The position numbers and the translations under genes are program-made. A DNA stretch of 18,450 bases from NCBI GenBank assembly GCA_024233215.1, contig JACKPW010000050.1, forward strand, positions 1 to 18,450, read 5' to 3'. Below the pieces are notes generated by a model that saw only the letters and a program-made list of their open reading frames with translations, made no database searches and was not told the DNA's origin. Shown here in pieces: positions 13,543 to 18,450 of this stretch; position 1 is the stretch's first letter; the number at the start of each line of letters is the position of its first letter. Origin of the DNA: Verrucomicrobiales bacterium (GTDB lineage: Bacteria; Verrucomicrobiota; Verrucomicrobiia; Limisphaerales; J093).

Positions 13543-13657
13543 GCAATTCGTGTCATTCCCGATTCGGCGGAGTTGTTGCGGTTCAGGCTGGGCCGAGCGC
13601 CTGCCCCGAGCGCCTGCCCCGTTGCAACCACGGAGAACCTCCGGTAGCCTTGCCCAC

Positions 13658-14434
13658 ATGAGCTTGCGTCTCGAGTTTGCCCGCGGTATTGGCCTGCTGG
13701 CCGCCCTGGTGGTGCTGACGGGGTGCCCGCCGCCCCCGGGAGCTTCCGATGAGAACAACCCGCTGATCCAGGAGGCGGTGGGGCTGGCATCCACCGATCC
13801 GACCCGGGCCATCGAACTGCTCGAGAAGGCACTCGGGGGTAATCCCGGACTGGCTCGCGCCCATCGGGAACTCGGCAACCTGCACTATCAGGCCACTCAC
13901 GATTACGCCGCCGCGATCTACCACTTTCAGAAATACCTGGAACTGGATCCGAAATCGCAGTGGCGCACCACCATCGAGCCGCAGATCAAGCAATCGAAAA
14001 TCGAGCTGGCCCGGTCCGAGCTGCAGGCGATCTCCGACGCCTCCGCGCAACGCCTCATCCAGTCGTTGTTGAGCGAAAAGGCGGACCTCACCCGTCAACT
14101 CGAGGAGGCAAACGGGACGATCCAACGTCTGGCAACCCAACTCGGCGAGCTGACCAACCGGGTGGCCGGCGCGACCTCACCGGAACTGCGACCCGGACAG
14201 CAGGAGACCTCACAACCAGGCCGGACCCCCGAAACCTCCCGGCAACCGCAACAACCCGTCGCCGCCGGCGTGGCCACCACCCACCAGGTGGCTCCCGGAG
14301 AAACCCTCTCCTCGATCGGCCGCGCCCACGGCTTCACTCTGGGCCGCATGAAGGAGGCCAACCCGGGCATCAACCACGATCGCCTGCGCATCGGCCAGAC
14401 CATCAACCTCCCCCGAAGGACGGACGCCCGATGA
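13658..14434 (+). CDS. TPR / coiled-coil / LysM lipoprotein
   Basis: A 258-residue predicted outer-envelope lipoprotein. Residues 1-22 are a lipoprotein signal and LTGC gives lipidated Cys23, followed by a proline run. Residues about 35-100 hold two TPR-like helical pairs (PTRAIELLEKALGGNPGLARAHRELGNLHY, then AAAIYHFQKYLELDP). Residues about 137-168 are a heptad-rich coiled coil (LLSEKADLTRQLEEANGTIQRLATQLGEL). A Gln/Pro/Thr linker leads to a C-terminal LysM domain (about 208-252: HQVAPGETLSSIGRAHGFTLGRMKEANPG...LRIGQTINLP), which should bind peptidoglycan. The ATG at 13658 was chosen because it starts the signal peptide. It is the first gene of a four-gene plus-strand cluster and could be a cell-wall-anchored scaffold for the exporter encoded downstream (inference). 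Confidence 0.88.
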   Translation: MSLRLEFARGIGLLAALVVLTGCPPPPGASDENNPLIQEAVGLASTDPTRAIELLEKALGGNPGLARAHRELGNLHYQATHDYAAAIYHFQKYLELDPKSQWRTTIEPQIKQSKIELARSELQAISDASAQRLIQSLLSEKADLTRQLEEANGTIQRLATQLGELTNRVAGATSPELRPGQQETSQPGRTPETSRQPQQPVAAGVATTHQVAPGETLSSIGRAHGFTLGRMKEANPGINHDRLRIGQTINLPRRTDAR

Positions 14435-14501
14435 ACCCCGGGGCCACTTTCCGACCCCTTTGGCCCCTGCCCACTCAGGCCCCGGAAGCAGGGCCCGCCG
14501 C

Positions 14502-15323
14502 ATGATGCGACGCCTCTTCTTCCCGCTGGTCACCCTGTTCTGGGTGATCATGAACGTGCTGCTCTGGCGCTCTGAAATGAGCGGGACGCACGACGGCGGC
14601 AGCCCGGTGCCCACGGCGATGATCTGGGACCGCATCCTCACGGCGCCGGACGAGTCAGCCATGGTGATCCTCCACCAGGGGGAAAACATGGGCAACTGCC
14701 GCTGGCTGGCCACCGTCGGCGAGGAACTCCTGCCCCAGGACGTCGGCACCGAGTTCGCCCCCGAAGGCCGCGTGGGCCGCATCACCGGATATCGGATCGA
14801 CTTCGACGGGAACCTGCGGCTCGAGGAGAATTCGCAGCGGCGACTGCGCTTTCGCTGGGAACTGGAGCTGGCGCCGGACAAGCAGTGGCGTCGGATGCAT
14901 GTGCAGTTGATCAACCGGCCAAACCGCTGGGAGGCGGAGGCGGACGCCGACACGGAAAGACTGACCTTGAGCGCGGGGGAGGAACCGGACCTTTGGGAGC
15001 GGGTGCTTCCATTTGCCGACTTGAAGAGCCCGGGCACGCTGCTGAAGAAGCTTGGTCTGCCGGGGGGCATGGGGCGTTGGACCGCCCTGCTGGCGGGGCT
15101 GCCGTTTCCCGACCAGGCCCGCATGGATTTCACCGTGGACTGGCAGGCTTCACAGGACTGGCTGCGCATCGCCCACGCCCGGACGCGCGTCTTCCGCCTC
15201 AGGGCGCGACTGTTCGAGGGCTATGAGATTCAGGTCCTGCTCAGCCGGGTCGGGGAGATTCTGAAGGTGGAACTGCCCGGGGACATCCAGTTGCTGAACG
15301 AGGGGTTCGCGGGCCCCCATTGA
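14502..15323 (+). CDS. Membrane-anchored protein of unknown function
   Basis: I do not recognise this family. The 273-residue product starts with two adjacent methionines and a basic MMRR, then one hydrophobic helix (about 5-23, LFFPLVTLFWVIMNVLLW). The remainder is soluble, probably periplasmic and mainly beta-sheet: repeated alternating patterns such as GYRIDFDGNLRLEENSQRRL, MDFTVDWQASQDWL and IQVLLSRVGEILKVELP. No catalytic motif is evident. The gene starts 67 bp after the LysM lipoprotein gene and ends 7 bp before the ABC ATPase gene, so it is probably co-transcribed and may be an accessory subunit of that transporter. An ATG at 14460 would add 14 residues ahead of the helix and is less likely. 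Confidence 0.75.
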   Translation: MMRRLFFPLVTLFWVIMNVLLWRSEMSGTHDGGSPVPTAMIWDRILTAPDESAMVILHQGENMGNCRWLATVGEELLPQDVGTEFAPEGRVGRITGYRIDFDGNLRLEENSQRRLRFRWELELAPDKQWRRMHVQLINRPNRWEAEADADTERLTLSAGEEPDLWERVLPFADLKSPGTLLKKLGLPGGMGRWTALLAGLPFPDQARMDFTVDWQASQDWLRIAHARTRVFRLRARLFEGYEIQVLLSRVGEILKVELPGDIQLLNEGFAGPH

Positions 15324-15330
15324 AATCGAC

Positions 15331-16086
15331 ATGGTTGAACTGCGCAACCTCGTGAAACGCTTCGGCGACCTGGTGGCGGTGGACGACGTCAGCCTCAAGG
15401 TTGAGGCCGGGGAGTTCTTTGCCCTGCTCGGGCCCAACGCCGCGGGCAAGACCACCACCATCCGCATGCTCGTGGGCCTGATTCGTCCCACCTCCGGTTC
15501 GGCGCTCCTGGCCGGGCATGACGTGCAAAGCGAACCCCTGGAGGCCCGGCGCCGGCTGGCCTACGTGCCCGATTTTCCGTTTCTCTACGACAAGCTGACC
15601 CCCTGGGAGTTCCTGCGCTTCACCGGCCAACTCTTCCGCATGGAGGAAGCGGCCATCCGCGCCCGCTGCGAGGAACTGGTGCGACGCTTCAACCTGGAGA
15701 CGTTCATGGCCAAGACCATCGAGGGCCTCTCCCACGGCACCCGCCAACGCGTTGCCATCGTGTCGGCCCTGATGCATGACCCGGAGGTGTTCGTCCTCGA
15801 TGAACCGATGGTGGGCCTCGATCCCCATCATGCCCGCGTGCTCAAGGACACCTTGCGCGAGCGCGCCTCGCGCGGAATGACGGTGTTCATTTCCACCCAC
15901 CAACTCAGCATCGCGGAGGAGATGGCGGACCGCATCGGCATCATGCACGAGGGACGAATGCTGGTGGTGGGAACGGGGGATGAACTCCGCGCCCGCAGCG
16001 GCACGTCGGGGGCACTGGAACGTACGTTCCTGGCCCTGACCGAGCAGGAGGCCAATTTCCGGGAGGAGCGGGTTCATGGCGGATGA
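15331..16086 (+). CDS. ABC transporter ATP-binding protein
   Basis: A 251-residue cytoplasmic ATPase of the CcmA/NatA type, which powers ABC-2 style exporters. Walker A is GPNAAGKTT (34-42), the Q-loop region is weakly marked (VPDFPFLYDKLT), the signature is LSHGTRQRVAI (133-143), Walker B is VFVLDEP (153-159) and the H-loop is His190 in STHQ. The signature reads LSHGT instead of the usual LSGGQ, a variant seen in some exporter ATPases. The stop overlaps the start of the membrane protein gene by 11 bp, so the two are coupled and probably form one complex. The substrate is unknown. Confidence 0.95.
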   Translation: MVELRNLVKRFGDLVAVDDVSLKVEAGEFFALLGPNAAGKTTTIRMLVGLIRPTSGSALLAGHDVQSEPLEARRRLAYVPDFPFLYDKLTPWEFLRFTGQLFRMEEAAIRARCEELVRRFNLETFMAKTIEGLSHGTRQRVAIVSALMHDPEVFVLDEPMVGLDPHHARVLKDTLRERASRGMTVFISTHQLSIAEEMADRIGIMHEGRMLVVGTGDELRARSGTSGALERTFLALTEQEANFREERVHGG

Positions 16087-17860
16087 CGCGCCGACAACCT
16101 GCCTCGCTGGCCCGGCGGTGGTGGCCGCCTCCCGTCCGGAGCGGATCCCCGGGCCGCTGCTATTGCTGCTGCGAATCAACCTGCTGCAGGCCTGGCGAAA
16201 GGTGCTCGGCGTGGGTCAGGCGTCACCGCTGCTGACCCTTCTCATTGGTCTCTTTCTGGTGGGATACGCGAGCCTGGCCTTTGCGTTGTTCGATCGCGCG
16301 CTGCGCTTTGCCGGGAGTTTCCCCGGGCTGGGCCCGGTACTGATCGAGCGGATGCTGTTCCTGCTGTTCGCCTGCCTGTTTGGACTGTTGCTGGTCAGCA
16401 ACCTCATCATCAGCTATACCAACCTCTTCCGAAACCGGGAGGTGTGGTTCCTCCTGCCGCAACCCGTCCCCCCGCAGGTGATCTTCCAATGGAAGTTCAT
16501 CGAGTCCGCCGTACTGGCCTCATGGGCCTTCCTGTTCCTGATCGCCCCCCTGCTCACCGCTTATGGCCTGCGGCAGGAGGCCCCCTGGCATTTCTACCCG
16601 TTCACGCTCCTGCTCATCGCGCTGTTCATCATCCTCCCCGGCGTGGCGGGCTCGTATCTGGCCGCCCTGACCGCGCGCTTTCTCGACCGCCGGGCTTTTC
16701 AGATCGCCGCCCTCACCCTCGCCGCCGGCGCAGTGCTGGGGTCGTTTCTCTACTTCCGGCCCGACGTCGTGACCGACGAGGATCTGGAAAGCCGCGTACT
16801 GGTGGTCCTGGACCGGTTGCTCATGCGGACGCGGTTCGCCCAATACCCGCTCCTGCCGAGTTACTGGCTCTCGTCCGGTGTACAGCAGTGGGCCGAGGGC
16901 GCCCTGGCGGCGGCGGTCTTCTTCGGGGGCGTGCTGCTCAGCAACGTGCTGTTTCTCGGGGGCCTGATGTTCACCCGCATGGGCACGCTGTTCTATCACG
17001 CCGCCTCCTCGGTCCAGAGCCGGGCCAACTTCTTCGGCCGGTCCGGAGGCTGGCGTTTCTGGCGTCCCCGGACAGAGGGGTTCGACTACCCGACCTCGCC
17101 CTTGGAACGTTTGCTGCGTTGGATTCCCGGGTTGCCCGCCGACGCCCGGGCACTGATGCTGAAGGATGCCCGGACCTTCTGGCGCGACACCTCGCAATGG
17201 GCGCAGACCCTGGTGTTGTTCGGTCTCTTGACGGTCTACTTCATGAACCTGCGCCACTTCAGCCAGCGCCTCACCAATCCGTTCTGGATCGTGATCGTCA
17301 GCTACCTGAACCTGGGGGCGTGCTCCCTGAACCTCGCCACGCTCACCACGCGCTTCGTGTATCCTCAGTTCTCCCTCGAAGGCAAGCGGCTCTGGATCGT
17401 GGGACTGGCCCCGTTGGGCCTGCCGCGCGTCATGTTGACGAAGTTCCTGATGACCACCTCGATCTCCTTGATGATCACGGGCGGGCTCATCCTGATGTCG
17501 TGCCACATGCTCCAACTATCCTGGGCATTGACCGTCTACCATACCTTGTCCGTGGGGGTCATGGCGCTCACGCTGAACGGGCTCGCCACCGGCACCGGCG
17601 TGCTCTATCCCAATCTGAAGGAGGACAACCCGAGCAGGATCGTCAGCGGTTTCGGAGGAACATTCTGCCTGGTGTTGAGCTTCCTCTACATTGTGGTCTC
17701 GATTGTCCTGCTGGCCACCGCCTCCCCGTGGTCCGGCCACGGACCGTTCCGTCCCACCACCACCGCGCTCTGCTGGGGCCTGTGGCTGGCGATGTCCTGG
17801 ATCCTCGGCTGGCTCCCCATGCGCCTCGCCATGCGACGCGTCCGCCAGTTTGAGACGTGA
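16076..17860 (+). CDS. Large polytopic ABC exporter-type membrane protein
   Basis: A 594-residue integral membrane protein and the likely permease partner of the preceding ATPase. About twelve hydrophobic segments can be seen (near 50-72, 92-115, 145-165, 173-195, 207-225, 273-298, 376-392, 402-422, 450-475, 482-505, 527-548 and 562-582). A polar cytosolic-type stretch (about 300-375, FFGRSGGWRFWRPRTEG...) splits the protein in two halves, so it may be a fused pair of six-helix ABC-2 type permeases; this is inference from length and layout. REVWFLLPQPV near residue 121-131 resembles the coupling region of exporter permeases of this kind. It ends the cluster; a short palindrome GCGGTT-C-AACCGC at 17928-17940 in the convergent gap is a weak termination candidate. 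Confidence 0.85.
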   Translation: MADDAPTTCLAGPAVVAASRPERIPGPLLLLLRINLLQAWRKVLGVGQASPLLTLLIGLFLVGYASLAFALFDRALRFAGSFPGLGPVLIERMLFLLFACLFGLLLVSNLIISYTNLFRNREVWFLLPQPVPPQVIFQWKFIESAVLASWAFLFLIAPLLTAYGLRQEAPWHFYPFTLLLIALFIILPGVAGSYLAALTARFLDRRAFQIAALTLAAGAVLGSFLYFRPDVVTDEDLESRVLVVLDRLLMRTRFAQYPLLPSYWLSSGVQQWAEGALAAAVFFGGVLLSNVLFLGGLMFTRMGTLFYHAASSVQSRANFFGRSGGWRFWRPRTEGFDYPTSPLERLLRWIPGLPADARALMLKDARTFWRDTSQWAQTLVLFGLLTVYFMNLRHFSQRLTNPFWIVIVSYLNLGACSLNLATLTTRFVYPQFSLEGKRLWIVGLAPLGLPRVMLTKFLMTTSISLMITGGLILMSCHMLQLSWALTVYHTLSVGVMALTLNGLATGTGVLYPNLKEDNPSRIVSGFGGTFCLVLSFLYIVVSIVLLATASPWSGHGPFRPTTTALCWGLWLAMSWILGWLPMRLAMRRVRQFET

Positions 17861-17952
17861 TCAACGCGGATGCGCGGCTCCACCTGGGACCGGAATGATG
17901 GAGCAAGCCTCTGGCCACCTGCCTTCCGCGGTTCAACCGCCCGCTCAGGGAA

Positions 17953-18450
17953 TCAACCCGCGCCGTCCAGCATGTAGGGCGCCCGATACGCCTTGGTCAA
18001 CAGGCGTCCGGCCTCCGCATCCCCCACGATCTTCTCCGACGACGGATCGAAGGTCAGGTTACGACCGGTCCGATAGGCGATGTTGCCCAGGTGGATCAGC
18101 GCGCAGGAACGGTGGCCGTCGACAATCGGAACGGTGAGTCGCGTGGGATCGTTCGCGCGAATGGCCTCGACGAAGTTGCGACTGTGCTCCAACTGCGAGG
18201 CCCGGCCGGTCTCGGCGGGCCCCGGTTCCTGCTTCCGGCCCAGGAAGGTCTTCCACCCGCCGTTGTGCATCACCAGGTAGCCTTCGGAACCGTAAAAGAG
18301 GTTGCCGACGGTGTTGTCACCGGCCTCCCCCATGCCACCCTCGTGGTTCGTTATCCAGTGGCGCACCTCGAATTGCAGGATCTTGCGGCGATCTCCTCCG
18401 GCCTGGTCCGCCGGAAACTCGAACGTGGTCAGAAGTTGATTCGGCGTCTC
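17953..18450 (-). CDS. Gfo/Idh/MocA-family oxidoreductase, C-terminal part only
   Basis: The frame is open from the right edge to the stop at 17953, so 165 C-terminal residues are present and the start lies outside the window. The sequence matches the C-terminal substrate domain of the large PVC-type Gfo/Idh/MocA family: FEVRHWITNHEGG, then DNTVGNLFYGSEGYLVM, SRNFVEAIRAND, GHRSCALIHLGNIAYRTGR and the closing FDPSSEKIVGDAEAGRLL...YRAPYML. These NAD(P)-dependent enzymes act on sugars and cyclitols; this subgroup is usually secreted, but the signal and the NAD-binding domain are outside the window. A GTG at 18366 is an internal codon and not the start. It is convergent with the ABC cluster. Confidence 0.9.
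   Translation of the reverse strand, partial: ETPNQLLTTFEFPADQAGGDRRKILQFEVRHWITNHEGGMGEAGDNTVGNLFYGSEGYLVMHNGGWKTFLGRKQEPGPAETGRASQLEHSRNFVEAIRANDPTRLTVPIVDGHRSCALIHLGNIAYRTGRNLTFDPSSEKIVGDAEAGRLLTKAYRAPYMLDGAG

Noticed and set aside
16444..17853. 469-residue plus-strand frame overlapping the permease
   Set aside because: Arg/Pro/His-rich out-of-frame reading of the membrane protein gene, which itself has clear transmembrane segments and a coupled start.

Overview
The window is about 18.4 kb of GC-rich, densely coding bacterial DNA. It suggests a member of the Verrucomicrobiota or a related PVC-group lineage (Limisphaerales/Pedosphaera-like). That placement is inference. It rests on the secreted glycosidases, the F5/8C (discoidin) protein, the Gfo/Idh/MocA oxidoreductase and the general protein style. 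No rRNA or other phylogenetic marker is present, and I see no tRNA, rRNA or CRISPR array.

Left part (1-3611), all on the minus strand. The 3' end of a secreted GH5-like glycosidase gene runs off the left edge. Upstream of it is an intergenic element of three hairpins. Next comes a tightly coupled operon, transcribed leftwards: lgt (prolipoprotein diacylglyceryl transferase), then an RluD-type pseudouridine synthase, then a DUF456 membrane protein. Its gene junctions overlap as GTGA and ATGA, and a terminator-like hairpin follows.

Middle (3612-8270), minus strand. A radical-SAM activating enzyme lies upstream of a glycyl radical enzyme (GRE) resembling trans-4-hydroxy-L-proline dehydratase (HypD). 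This GRE is the main discovery of the window. Its 1062-residue open frame is about 276 residues too long because a REP-RAYT-REP cassette sits inside it in frame. The cassette is a complete Y1/HUH REP-associated tyrosine transposase with two flanking 136-bp direct repeats, each made of four palindromes. The GRE motifs on both sides (Cys430, Glu432 and the Gly1037 RVAGYSDYF loop) are intact, and so is the transposase catalytic pair (H698-V-H700, Tyr768). The transposase has no stop codon of its own and no convincing start. It looks like a transposase that exists only as an internal domain of a metabolic enzyme, or like a very recent, frame-preserving insertion.

Right part (8461-17860), plus strand. 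A secreted, probably lipid-anchored subtilisin-like protease ends at a terminator hairpin. After a structured non-coding gap come a secreted F5/8C-domain protein with its own terminator, and a large secreted protein resembling GH101/GH129-related glycosidases. A likely four-gene cluster follows: a TPR/LysM lipoprotein, a membrane-anchored protein of unknown function, an ABC ATPase and a large polytopic ABC-type membrane protein (the last two overlap by 11 bp). Convergent to it, and running off the right edge, is the C-terminal part of a Gfo/Idh/MocA-type oxidoreductase.

Together the genes suggest a polysaccharide- and glycoprotein-degrading heterotroph with lipoprotein processing and an anaerobic, oxygen-sensitive amino-acid-related step (GRE plus activase).
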